A stretch of 64,000 nt of DNA, taken from assembly GCA_016288815.1 (NCBI GenBank), contig JAEELF010000036.1, forward strand, positions 42,041 through 106,040. Reading direction: 5' to 3'. The notes beneath the pieces are model-generated. The model was not told the origin of the DNA. It ran no database searches and worked only from the letters and a program-made list of their open reading frames with translations. This DNA is from Ruminococcus sp. GTDB lineage: Bacteria > Bacillota > Clostridia > Oscillospirales > Ruminococcaceae. Positions 1 through 8,922 of this stretch are shown here, piece by piece (the first letter of the stretch is position 1; the number at the start of each line of letters is the position of its first letter). A program made the position numbers and the translations under genes.

Positions 1-847
<847 letters not shown>

Positions 848-870
848 CTATAATTAATTCGTAATACGCA

Positions 871-1935
871 TTATACAAGCTCGTTCCTGCCCTGTTCCTT
901 TAGCTGGGCAATGACCTGCTTGACGTCCTGGGTGTTATTCTTCGAGCAGACGAGCAGGACATCGTCCGTATCGACGATGATGAGGTCCTCGATACCGATA
1001 GCCGCCACAAGACGCTTCCCGCCGACAATGGTCGAGCGCTCTGCACCGACGGAGATGACGTCTCCCTCAATATAATTCTTGTCGTCGTCGGTCTCGTTTA
1101 TACGCTCTATGGCGAGCCAGCTGCCCACGTCATCCCAGCCGAAGCTGCCGGGGATAGTGAATATATCCTCTGCCTTTTCCATGATACCGAAGTCGATGGA
1201 CTCGCTCGGGAAAGCCTCGAACTCGTTGACGAGGGTGTATGTGTAATTGTCGGTGCCGAAAGCCTCTCCTATGCGGAGCGCGCCCTCGTATACCGACGGC
1301 ATGAACTTCCTGAGGTTGTTCATTATGGAGCTTATCTTCCACACGAACATACCGCTGTTCCAGAGGTACTTTCCGGACTTGAGGTACTGCTTTGCGGTCG
1401 CGCGGTCGGGCTTCTCGACGAAGCGCTCAACTGCGTATGCACTGCCGTTCTCCTCGCCGAAGTTGATGTAACCGTAGCCGGTCTCGGGGTATGTCGGGGT
1501 GATACCGATAGTCACGAGGTTCTTGTCATCCTTGGCGACTGCGATCGCCTTTTTGAGGGTGTTCACATAGATGTCCTCGTAGCCGATGAGGTGGTCGGAC
1601 GGGAGCACGAGCATTATCGCGTCGTCGTACTTCCTGCTGATGACCGCCGCCGCGAATGCGATACAGGGAGCTGTATTGCGGGCGCAGGGCTCCGCGAGGA
1701 TATTCTCCTGCGGCACGTCCGGCAGCTGCTCAGCGACGAGGTCGGTGTAAGCGGCATTGGTGACGATGTAGACGTCCTCAGCCGAAACGAGCGGCTCGAG
1801 CCTCTTGACGGTCTTCTGTACCATGGTCAGACCGTCCTTTGTGAGTGAAAGGAACTGCTTGGGACAGGTGTTCCTGCTTTTGGGCCAGAAACGCTCGCCT
1901 CTGCCGCCTGCCATGATGACTGCTGTTATCTTCAT
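871..1935 (-). CDS. manC: mannose-1-phosphate guanylyltransferase
   Basis: 354 residues. The N-terminus MKITAVIMAGGRGERFWPKS is the nucleotidyltransferase signature loop, and VEKPD plus NSGMFVWK further on are typical of GDP-mannose pyrophosphorylases. The enzyme joins mannose-1-phosphate and GTP to give GDP-mannose in the cytoplasm. The length fits the monofunctional form; the C-terminal phosphomannose isomerase domain of the bifunctional type is absent. Its ATG overlaps the stop of the upstream sugar transferase gene by 4 bp (ATGA), so the two are translationally coupled, and gmd follows about 40 bp downstream. It feeds gmd in the polysaccharide sugar pathway. Confidence 0.95.
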   Translation of the reverse strand: MKITAVIMAGGRGERFWPKSRNTCPKQFLSLTKDGLTMVQKTVKRLEPLVSAEDVYIVTNAAYTDLVAEQLPDVPQENILAEPCARNTAPCIAFAAAVISRKYDDAIMLVLPSDHLIGYEDIYVNTLKKAIAVAKDDKNLVTIGITPTYPETGYGYINFGEENGSAYAVERFVEKPDRATAKQYLKSGKYLWNSGMFVWKISSIMNNLRKFMPSVYEGALRIGEAFGTDNYTYTLVNEFEAFPSESIDFGIMEKAEDIFTIPGSFGWDDVGSWLAIERINETDDDKNYIEGDVISVGAERSTIVGGKRLVAAIGIEDLIIVDTDDVLLVCSKNNTQDVKQVIAQLKEQGRNELV

Positions 1936-3317
1936 TTGTCGTTCTCCTCTTTCCTGCTCTCCGGGAACGGCAGCACGCCCTCTTCTGTTTCTGCGTTGGT
2001 CTTGCCGGGGAAGAGCATAGTTTTCAGGGTCATTAATATTATCTGGAGGTCCATGCGCAGCGAGTAGTTCTCGATGTACATGAGATCCATTTTCAGCTTG
2101 TCGTAGGGAGATGTGTCATACACGCCCGTGACCTGCGCATAGCCGGTCAGACCCGCCTTTACCTTCAGGCGGAAGTCGAATTCGGGCATTTCCTTCATGT
2201 ATTCCTCAGTCAGCTCCGGACGCTCCGGGCGCGGTCCGACCACGGACATCTCACCCTTGAGTATGTTGAAGAGCTGCGGGAACTCGTCGATACGGAACTT
2301 CCTGAGCACCTTGCCCACGGGGGTTATGCGGTCGTCCTCCTCGGAAGCGAGCTGCGGGACGCCGTTCTTTTCCGCGTCAACGATCATGCTGCGGAACTTG
2401 TAGACGTAGAATTCCCTGTTGTCGATAGTGAGGCGCTTCTGCTTGTACAGCACCGGACCGCCGTCGTAGAGCTTGACCGCTATCGCGGATATGAGCATGA
2501 ACGGCGAAGCGGGTATTATCGCGATGAGCGAGAATACGATGTCGAACACGCGCTTGAAGAAGCGCTGCTCGAAGTCCAGTCCGTAATTGCGGCAGAGCAG
2601 CAGCGGCGAATCGAACAGACGTATATCCTCCGCGCCTCTTACGATTATGTCCGATATCTTGGGAGCTATGTATGCCCTGACGTTGTTGCGGAAGCAGAAT
2701 TTAAGGAGGTCGTTGCGCGTACCTGCCGGGATATCGCAGATTATGACGCCCTCGTACTTCATTATCTGCTCGAGGATATAGTCCTCGGGCTCGTTTATGC
2801 TGACGGACTCGCAGATCATGTACTTGTCCACGCGCTGGCTCATCTTGAGCACAAGCGACGCGGCCTGATGGCTGCCGTAGATGATGATGAGCTTCCTCGG
2901 GGGGTATATCAGGAAGTAGAACCACCCCGACACGACCGTCCATATGGAAATGAATCCGAAGTCGGCGAAGGTCATCAGGAATATCGGCATCGCGCGCATG
3001 AAGTCACGTCCGATAAGGCTGATCATGAAGTACGCGACGAAGTTCACGCACGCCATTGAGATCAGCTGCGAGTACAGCATATCGGTCTTTTTGAGGTAGC
3101 CCACCTTGAAGCCGCCGTACGCCTTGAAGAACAGCGCGGTCAGAAGGCAGTATATTCCGATGAGCACCCAGTTGCCTCGCCTGTAGAACGGCAGGACTAT
3201 GGTCTCGCTGTAGTATGTGTACCACACGAAGGCGAAGGTGCCCGTGAGGATACCGAGAAGTATGAGAGCGAGACTGAGGGATATTATTCTTTTATACCGG
3301 TCTCTTTTGCTTATCAT
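1932..3317 (-). CDS. polyprenyl-phosphate sugar-1-phosphate transferase (exopolysaccharide initiation)
   Basis: 461 residues. Several hydrophobic segments lie in about the first 130 residues, then a soluble CoA-binding-like region, then the bacterial sugar transferase domain (about residues 255-445) with YKQKRL, YKFRSM, RKFRIDEFPQLFN and VVGPRPERPE, all hallmarks of the WbaP/CpsE polyprenol phosphate sugar transferase family. It loads the first sugar phosphate on undecaprenyl phosphate at the membrane. First gene of a three-gene unit with manC and gmd. The sugar (glucose, galactose or another) cannot be told from the sequence. Confidence 0.92.
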   Translation of the reverse strand: MISKRDRYKRIISLSLALILLGILTGTFAFVWYTYYSETIVLPFYRRGNWVLIGIYCLLTALFFKAYGGFKVGYLKKTDMLYSQLISMACVNFVAYFMISLIGRDFMRAMPIFLMTFADFGFISIWTVVSGWFYFLIYPPRKLIIIYGSHQAASLVLKMSQRVDKYMICESVSINEPEDYILEQIMKYEGVIICDIPAGTRNDLLKFCFRNNVRAYIAPKISDIIVRGAEDIRLFDSPLLLCRNYGLDFEQRFFKRVFDIVFSLIAIIPASPFMLISAIAVKLYDGGPVLYKQKRLTIDNREFYVYKFRSMIVDAEKNGVPQLASEEDDRITPVGKVLRKFRIDEFPQLFNILKGEMSVVGPRPERPELTEEYMKEMPEFDFRLKVKAGLTGYAQVTGVYDTSPYDKLKMDLMYIENYSLRMDLQIILMTLKTMLFPGKTNAETEEGVLPFPESRKEENDK

Positions 3318-3400
3318 GATATTTCCGGCGTATTGAGCCGGGTCTCCTTTGTTATTTTTGTATCTATCTTATATGCAACGTCATATAACGCTACATAGTC

Positions 3401-3429
3401 ATTATAACAAATACGCCCGCCTGTGTCAA
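3401..3429 (-). promoter_or_regulatory. sigma-A promoter for sugar transferase-manC-gmd
   Basis: On the minus strand TTGACA, a 17-bp spacer, then TATAAT: a perfect consensus. It lies about 85 bp upstream of the ATG of the sugar transferase gene. Confidence 0.9.
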
Positions 3430-3554
3430 TAGAATCCGGCGGAATTTACAAATTTCCCTGCATTTTTATGGCAGTATGCACAACTACCCTTTATGGACGG
3501 GGCAGTTACGGGCGGGAAATCCTCCCCATGGACGTGCATTTTTTCTCATACCAC

Positions 3555-3583
3555 TTGACAAACCGCATAAAACGTGCTATTAT
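3555..3583 (+). promoter_or_regulatory. sigma-A promoter for the leuA T-box transcript
   Basis: TTGACA, 17-bp spacer, TATTAT, directly before the T-box leader of leuA. Confidence 0.88.
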
Positions 3584-3718
3584 GAGAATCACCAAAAATG
3601 CGATGAAGGGAAACAAAGCCCGCAGATGTTTTCACAGAGAGCTGCCGGAGGGTGAAAGGCAGCAGACGGACACGGGTCATAGCTCCTCCCTGAGCAGTCG
3701 GCTGAAAGCGGCGGGTGC

Positions 3719-3807
3719 GGTCTGGAATGGCGGTGCTGTCTGAAAGGGCAGCGGGGTCTGTGAGGCGGCGCGGTCTGGGATGACAGCGCGGTCTGAGAAG
3801 GCAGTGC
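3719..3807 (+). repeat. tandem array of five 18-bp units inside the leuA T-box leader
   Basis: Five consecutive copies of GGTCTGNRANGGCRGYGC, with lengths 18, 18, 17, 18 and 18, start at 3719, 3737, 3755, 3772 and 3790. A more diverged copy precedes them at 3700-3718. The units differ at several positions, so the array is old rather than freshly expanded. It occupies the place of the Stem II/III region of the T-box. Confidence 0.85.
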
Positions 3808-3924
3808 GCGGCAGAGTAGGCTTGAACGGGCTCTCCCGTTACAGAGATATGCGTTGATCCGACGCAGACGAGTGGGCGTATCATACGTCAAGAAGAGTGG
3901 TACCACGGAGTAAGAATCAGCTTC

Positions 3925-3959
3925 GTCTCTTCCATGCACTGCATGGAGGAGACTTTTTT
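3925..3959 (+). terminator. regulated intrinsic terminator of the leuA T-box
   Basis: GTCTCTTCCATGC-ACT-GCATGGAGGAGAC forms a 13-bp stem (one G-T pair) followed by six T. It competes with the antiterminator built on the upstream T-box sequence. Confidence 0.92.
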
Positions 3960-4005
3960 ATTGCCATTATGCAGTTTTCAAACGGATCGGAACGGAGGTA
4001 TTTTT

Positions 4006-5676
4006 ATGAAAAACATCCAGAAGTACACGCGGCAGTTCTTTGAAGCGCCGCAGACCGCGATGAAATGGGCTCAGCGCTCCTATATCGACCGCGCCCCGCA
4101 GTGGTGCAGCGTAGATCTGCGCGACGGCAACCAGGCTCTCATCACGCCTATGAGTCTCGGCGAAAAGCTCGAATTCTTCAGCAAGCTGGTGGAGATAGGC
4201 TTCAAGGAGATAGAGATCGGCTTCCCGGCGGCTTCTGACACCGAATACGAGTTCTGCCGCGCCCTCATCGAGCAGGACCTCATTCCCGATGACGTCGCGA
4301 TACAGGTGCTCACGCAGTCCCGCGAGCACATAATCGAAAAGACCTTCGAGGCTCTGCGCGGCTGCAAAAACGCGATAGTCCACCTCTACAACTCGACCTC
4401 CGCGGCTCAGCGGGAGCAGGTCTTCCGCAAGTCGAAGGAGGAGATAAAGGCTATCGCCGTAGAGGGCGCGAAGCTCTGCAAGGAGTACCGCGAGCGCTAT
4501 GAGGGCAATTACAGGTTCGAGTACTCGCCCGAGAGCTTCACCGGCACCGAGCCCGAATTCGCCCTTGAGGTCTGCAACGCCGTTCTCGACGTATGGCAGC
4601 CGACCCCCGGCGACAAGGTCATAATCAACCTCCCTGTGACCGTGCAGCTGTCCATGCCGCACGTCTACGCGAATCAGGTGGAGTATATGTGCGAGAACCT
4701 GAGATACCGCGAGAACGTGATAGTTTCGCTGCATCCCCACAACGACCGCGGATGCGCGGTCGCGGACACTGAAATGGGTCTGCTCGCGGGCGCTGACCGC
4801 GTCGAGGGAACACTCTTCGGAAACGGCGAGCGCACGGGCAATGTGGACATCATCACCCTCGCGCTGAATATGTACTCACAGGGCATCGACCCGCAGCTCG
4901 AGCTCGGTGATATACCGTCGATAACCGAGATATATACCCGCGTCACCGGCATGAGCGTCTACGAGCGCCAGCCGTACTCCGGAAAGCTCGTCTTTGCGGC
5001 GTTCTCGGGCTCGCACCAGGACGCGATCGCGAAGGGAATGAAGTGGCGCGAGGAAAAGGGCTCGGAGATATGGAACGTTCCCTATCTTCCGATCGACCCC
5101 AGCGACGTCGGGCGCAGGTACGAGACCGACGTTATCCGTATCAACAGTCAGTCCGGAAAGGGCGGTATCGGGTTTATCCTCGAGACCCGCTTCGGCTACG
5201 ACCTTCCCAAGAAAATGCGGGAGAGCGTGGGGTATCTGGTCAAGGGCATTTCCGACCGCAGCCACCGCGAGCTCATGCCGGACGAGGTCTACGAGATATT
5301 CCGCAGCAACTATGTGGACATCACCTCCCCGCTTGCGCTCACGGAGGCACACTTCGCCCAGCGCAACGGCATCGAGGCGTCCATTGACGTTGATTTCAAC
5401 GGCAAGCATATCCACGCGGTAGACAGCGGAAACGGACGTCTTGACGCTGTCAGCAACGCGATACGCTCCTGCACGGGGCTTGAGTACAGTCTCAACACCT
5501 ACACCGAGCACGCGCTGGAGGTCGGCTCGACCTCGCAGGCGGTGTCTTATGTTGGGATAGTGTCGGCGGGCGGAGAGTGCTTCTGGGGCACGGGTATCGA
5601 CAACGATATCATTTCCTCGTCGATAAAGGCGCTGGTCAGCGCGGTGAACAATATGGTGCGCGGCTCGGCGGTGTGA
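4006..5676 (+). CDS. leuA: 2-isopropylmalate synthase
   Basis: 556 residues from the ATG at 4006, which follows GGAGG by 7 bp; the track ORF starts upstream inside the terminator hairpin, so I reject that start. CSVDLRDGNQALITPM is the N-terminal active-site and metal-binding signature (DxxR/DGNQ) of the isopropylmalate/homocitrate synthases, SLHPHNDRG carries the second metal-binding motif, and a C-terminal LeuA allosteric domain (about 420-556) follows. It condenses 2-oxoisovalerate with acetyl-CoA, the first step of leucine synthesis. Length and sequence style fit the long LeuA type found in actinobacteria and some Firmicutes. It stands alone behind a leucine T-box, while leuCDB are downstream in the ilvB unit. 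Confidence 0.96.
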   Translation: MKNIQKYTRQFFEAPQTAMKWAQRSYIDRAPQWCSVDLRDGNQALITPMSLGEKLEFFSKLVEIGFKEIEIGFPAASDTEYEFCRALIEQDLIPDDVAIQVLTQSREHIIEKTFEALRGCKNAIVHLYNSTSAAQREQVFRKSKEEIKAIAVEGAKLCKEYRERYEGNYRFEYSPESFTGTEPEFALEVCNAVLDVWQPTPGDKVIINLPVTVQLSMPHVYANQVEYMCENLRYRENVIVSLHPHNDRGCAVADTEMGLLAGADRVEGTLFGNGERTGNVDIITLALNMYSQGIDPQLELGDIPSITEIYTRVTGMSVYERQPYSGKLVFAAFSGSHQDAIAKGMKWREEKGSEIWNVPYLPIDPSDVGRRYETDVIRINSQSGKGGIGFILETRFGYDLPKKMRESVGYLVKGISDRSHRELMPDEVYEIFRSNYVDITSPLALTEAHFAQRNGIEASIDVDFNGKHIHAVDSGNGRLDAVSNAIRSCTGLEYSLNTYTEHALEVGSTSQAVSYVGIVSAGGECFWGTGIDNDIISSSIKALVSAVNNMVRGSAV

Positions 5677-5774
5677 CGCAGCACCGCGCCTGACACCGCT
5701 CGCGATCATGCACAATAAACCGTGTTGAAAACTGTGTGTAGTGCATAAAATAAAATCAAATATCCCGCTCCTTA

Positions 5775-5803
5775 TTGATTTCTTTATTAAAAAGTGCTAT
5801 CAT
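5775..5803 (+). promoter_or_regulatory. sigma-A promoter for the ilvB operon
   Basis: TTGATT, 17-bp spacer, TATCAT, about 30 bp before the ribosome binding site of the leader peptide. Confidence 0.75.
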
Positions 5804-5834
5804 TGGTAGCAAGAGTTGTCATAAGGAGCGAAGC

Positions 5835-5945
5835 ATGATGAGAACCGAAATGATATCTTCCGGTACTGTCCTGATCTGCGGCGCGGTCGTCAGCTCGGCT
5901 GACCGCAGTCTTAGTCCGCTCTGCCCGAATGAAGCTCTTGCCTGA
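5835..5945 (+). CDS. probable ilvB leader peptide (transcription attenuator)
   Basis: A 36-codon ORF too short for the track starts ATGATG after AAGGAG (5823-5828). It reads MMRTEMISSGTVLICGAVV and ends NEALA. Branched-chain codons cluster in it: Ile, Val-Leu-Ile, Val-Val, then three Leu. The Val-Val stretch lies in the arm of a hairpin (GCGGTCGTCAGC/GCTGACCGC), and a strong terminator follows 34 bp after the stop, before ilvB. This is the layout of ribosome-mediated attenuation as in ilv and leu leaders. The function is inferred; the ORF, RBS and terminator are seen. Confidence 0.7.
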   Translation: MMRTEMISSGTVLICGAVVSSADRSLSPLCPNEALA

Positions 5946-5979
5946 CGTGTACGCTGCGCGTACCGGTAATGTGCGCTAT

Positions 5980-6005
5980 CTCCGGCAGAACGCCGGAGTT
6001 TTTTT
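5980..6005 (+). terminator. intrinsic terminator between leader peptide and ilvB (attenuator)
   Basis: CTCCGGC-AGAAC-GCCGGAG (7-bp stem) followed by seven T, placed 34 bp upstream of ilvB on the same transcript. An upstream hairpin GTACGC-TGC-GCGTAC may belong to the switch; the antiterminator pairing was not resolved by eye. Confidence 0.9.
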
Positions 6006-6039
6006 GTTTAACATAAATTTTTGAGAAGGAATAATAAGC

Positions 6040-7776
6040 ATGGAGATCTCAGGTGCAAAGATCGTTGTTGAGACTCTGATCGAGCAGGGCTGCGATACCG
6101 TTTTCGGCTTCCCCGGCGGTCAGGTCATCGACCTCTACGACGAGCTGTATACCGCTCGCGACAGGATAAGACACATTCTCACCGCCCACGAGCAGGGCGC
6201 TGCTCACGCTGCTGACGGCTACGCGAGAGCCACCGGCAAGACCGGCGTAGTCATCGCGACCTCGGGTCCGGGCGCGACCAACCTCGTTACGGGCATAGCT
6301 ACGGCTTACCTCGATTCTGTGCCGCTCGTGGCGATAACGGGAAACGTTCCGTGCTCGCTCATCGGCAGGGACAGCTTCCAGGAGGTCGATATCGTCGGCG
6401 TGACCATGCCCGTGACGAAGCACAATTTCATCGTCAAGGACGTAAACGAGCTCGCGGACACTATCCGCATGGCTTTCAAGATAGCGAAATCAGGACGCCC
6501 GGGGCCTGTCCTCGTTGATATCCCCAAGGACGTCCAGACAGCGCTGTGCAGCTTCGAGGCACAGAAGCAGCCTGTCATACCCTACCCGCTACGGTTCGCG
6601 GACGAGGGCAGGCTCGAAAGGGCTGCCGAGATGATAAGGAACGCGCAGCGTCCGTACATCTACTTCGGCGGCGGCGTGATCTCGGGCAAGGCTTCGCAGG
6701 AGCTCCTTGAGTTCGCGGAAAAGATCGATGCGCCTATGGGCTGCTCGCTCATGGGACTGTCCGCAGTTCCGACCGACCACCCCCGCTTCCTCGGTATGCA
6801 GGGTATGCACGGCCACTTCGCCTCCTCCGCAGCCGAGGCTGAGTCTGACCTCGTTATCGCGCTCGGGGTGAGGTTCTCCGACAGATCGACCGGCAACAAG
6901 GAGCGCTCCTCAAGGAATTTCAGGCTCATCCATATCGACATAGACTGCGCTGAGCTCCAGAAGAATGTCTTCGCAGACCTTGCTGCTGAGGGCGACATCA
7001 AGGACGCGCTCGAGCGGCTCACTGCCATGATAAGCCAGCAGGAGCACCCGGACTGGTCCGCGCGGATAGTCCAGCTCCGTGCCGAGGAGAAGCGCCGCAC
7101 AGAGCGTGCGCTCGCTGCCTCCCGCAGCAAGGGATACGTTATCCCCTCCGTGCCCGGCGATACGGATAATAAGCCCGCTCCACGCCGGCTCGATCCATAC
7201 ACGATCATCGACATCGTCAGTGCGGGCGCGGACGACCCGATAGTAGTCACAGACGTCGGTCAGCACCAGATGTGGACTGCCCAGAGATACCCGCTTAAAC
7301 GCCCGAGGAGCTTCCTTTCGAGCGGCGGACTGGGTACGATGGGCTTCGGCGTGGGAGCTGCCATAGGCGCTCACGCAGCGACTGGCAAACGCATAGTTCT
7401 GTTCACGGGCGACGGCGGCTTCGGCATGAGCCTGAACGAGCTCGCGACCGCTGTGACCCAGCACACCCCCGTGGTCATAATCATCATGAACAACGGAGTG
7501 CTCGGCATGGTGCGCCAGCTCCAGACCATGTTCTACGACAGGCACTACTCCAACACCACCCTCAACCGCCGGACGAACTTCGTGCGGCTCGCGGAGGCTT
7601 TCGGAGCAGCAGGGGCGCAGTGTACCACTGCTGAGGAGCTCGAAAAGGCGGTAAAGGACGCATTCGGGTACAACGGTCCGTTCGTCATCGACTGCGCAGT
7701 GGACTGCGACGAATTCGTGCTGCCCATGCTCCCGCCGGGCGGCTCGATAGACGAGATAATCACAGAGATAGACTGA
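6040..7776 (+). CDS. ilvB: acetolactate synthase large (catalytic) subunit
   Basis: 578 residues with the three thiamine-diphosphate enzyme domains: N-terminal PYR domain (VFGFPGGQVIDLYDEL and the glutamate in AHEQGAAHAADGYARATGK), central FAD/nucleotide fold, and C-terminal TPP domain with GDGGFGMSLNELATA...NNGVLGMVRQ. It condenses pyruvate with pyruvate or 2-oxobutyrate, the common first step of valine, leucine and isoleucine synthesis. Length is standard. First structural gene of the long biosynthetic run; ilvN begins 10 bp after its stop. Expression probably depends on the upstream attenuator. Confidence 0.97.
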   Translation: MEISGAKIVVETLIEQGCDTVFGFPGGQVIDLYDELYTARDRIRHILTAHEQGAAHAADGYARATGKTGVVIATSGPGATNLVTGIATAYLDSVPLVAITGNVPCSLIGRDSFQEVDIVGVTMPVTKHNFIVKDVNELADTIRMAFKIAKSGRPGPVLVDIPKDVQTALCSFEAQKQPVIPYPLRFADEGRLERAAEMIRNAQRPYIYFGGGVISGKASQELLEFAEKIDAPMGCSLMGLSAVPTDHPRFLGMQGMHGHFASSAAEAESDLVIALGVRFSDRSTGNKERSSRNFRLIHIDIDCAELQKNVFADLAAEGDIKDALERLTAMISQQEHPDWSARIVQLRAEEKRRTERALAASRSKGYVIPSVPGDTDNKPAPRRLDPYTIIDIVSAGADDPIVVTDVGQHQMWTAQRYPLKRPRSFLSSGGLGTMGFGVGAAIGAHAATGKRIVLFTGDGGFGMSLNELATAVTQHTPVVIIIMNNGVLGMVRQLQTMFYDRHYSNTTLNRRTNFVRLAEAFGAAGAQCTTAEELEKAVKDAFGYNGPFVIDCAVDCDEFVLPMLPPGGSIDEIITEID

Positions 7777-7786
7777 GGTGAGCACA

Positions 7787-8290
7787 ATGGGAGATCAGTA
7801 TGTAATAGCCGTTCTGGTATCGAATATATCCGGCGTGCTCTCAAGAGTATCGGGAATGTTCACGCGGCGCGGCTTCAATATCGACTCGCTGACCGTGGGC
7901 GAGACCGAATCGCCGGGATTTTCGCGCATTACGATATCCTTCCGCGGCGACGATGACATCAAGGAGAAGATACTCCGCCAGCTCGAAAAGCTGCACGACG
8001 TCCGCGAGGTCGAGGTGCTCGACCAGAACGGCTCCGTTATCCGTGAGCTGCTGCTGATAAAGGTCCGCAACTCGCAGGACTACCGTCAGGACATCATGAC
8101 CGCGGTGGAGATATTCCGCTCGAAGATAGTGGACTACTCCCCGACGGCGCTCGTGTGTGAGCTGACCGGCGAGAGCTCGAAGATAGATGCATTCATCGAG
8201 CTCGTCAAGCCCTACGGGATAATGGAGATGTGCCGCACGGGGATAGTGTCCCTTGAGCGCGGCGAGAACTGCCTGAAGACCGTAAAATAA
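7787..8290 (+). CDS. ilvN: acetolactate synthase small (regulatory) subunit
   Basis: 167 residues from the ATG at 7787, chosen because GAGGTG (7775-7780), overlapping the ilvB stop, is well spaced from it; the track starts at the GTG inside that RBS. The N-terminal ACT domain reads YVIAVLVSNISGVLSRVSGM and GFNIDSLTVGETE, and the ALS_ss C-terminal domain follows. The subunit binds valine and sets feedback inhibition of IlvB. The close coupling to ilvB supports equal synthesis. The symbols ilvN and ilvH are used interchangeably for this family. Confidence 0.95.
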   Translation: MGDQYVIAVLVSNISGVLSRVSGMFTRRGFNIDSLTVGETESPGFSRITISFRGDDDIKEKILRQLEKLHDVREVEVLDQNGSVIRELLLIKVRNSQDYRQDIMTAVEIFRSKIVDYSPTALVCELTGESSKIDAFIELVKPYGIMEMCRTGIVSLERGENCLKTVK

Positions 8291-8339
8291 CGGTGTGATG
8301 CTGCACATCGCATAAAACAAACACAAAGGAGCTGTCTGT

Positions 8340-8903
8340 ATGAAGCTGCTGATAAGGCGCGCACTGCCGGAGGACGCAGAGGCGCTGCTCGGGATATACG
8401 CATATTACGTCAAATACACCGCGGTGACGTTCGAGTACGACGTCCCGACCGTTGAGGAGTTCCGCAGGCGCATGGAGGAGATAACCGTCCGGCACCCCTA
8501 TATCCTCGCGGAGGCTGACGGAAAGGTAGTGGGCTTCGCCTACGCAGCCCCGTTCGTGGGTCGCAGAGCCTATGACTGGTCGGCAGAGCTGACCGTCTAC
8601 GCGCACAAGGACTTCCAGAAATGCGGCATAGGCAAGCACCTCTACACCGAGCTCGAGGAGATACTCCGCAGAATGGGCGTGACCAACCTGTACGCCTGCA
8701 TTTCCGTCCCAGAGACCGAGGACAAGTACCTCACCGACAACAGCCTCGGCTTCCACAGGCACATGGGCTATGCGGTCGCGGGACGCTTCCATAAGTGCGG
8801 GTACAAGTTCTCAACGTGGTACGACATGGTATGGGTCGAGAAGACGATAGGAAGTCACTTCACTAATCAGCCCGAGGTGATAAGCTACAGCGACCTCAAA
8901 TAA
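8340..8903 (+). CDS. GNAT N-acetyltransferase, phosphinothricin acetyltransferase-like
   Basis: 187 residues. The protein starts LLIRRALPEDAEALLGIYAY and has AELTVYAHKDFQKCGIGKHLY, the acetyl-CoA-binding motif A (Q/RxxGxG/A) of GNAT enzymes; the phrase order YAAPFVGRRAYDWSAELTVY resembles the Pat/Bar and MddA/YncA group, which acetylates methionine sulfone, sulfoximine and phosphinothricin. RBS AAAGGAG precedes the ATG. It lies 49 bp after ilvN and 19 bp before leuC, inside the branched-chain run, but no direct role in that pathway is evident. The substrate is unknown. Confidence 0.85.
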   Translation: MKLLIRRALPEDAEALLGIYAYYVKYTAVTFEYDVPTVEEFRRRMEEITVRHPYILAEADGKVVGFAYAAPFVGRRAYDWSAELTVYAHKDFQKCGIGKHLYTELEEILRRMGVTNLYACISVPETEDKYLTDNSLGFHRHMGYAVAGRFHKCGYKFSTWYDMVWVEKTIGSHFTNQPEVISYSDLK

Positions 8904-8922
8904 TACTTGAAAGCGTGATAAT

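Larger units (their letters stand above)
3590..3960 (+). promoter_or_regulatory. T-box leader of leuA, probably leucine-specific
   Basis: The distal Stem I signature AGAGAGCTGCC...GGTGAAAGGCAGC is present around 3637-3664. The 3' side of the specifier loop reads AGCTCCTCCCTGAGC, which places a CTC (Leu) codon at 3683-3685 or 3686-3688. The conserved T-box sequence AGAGTGGTACCACGGAG lies at 3894-3910, followed by the terminator hairpin. Uncharged tRNA-Leu would stabilise the antiterminator and switch on leuA. The leader is unusually long because a tandem array of 18-bp units sits between Stem I and the T-box. Exact specifier register is inferred. Confidence 0.9.

Noticed and set aside
3423-3939. 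Small ORFs on both strands across the leuA leader
   Set aside because: They fall on the T-box leader and its repeat array; low-complexity translations and no ribosome sites.
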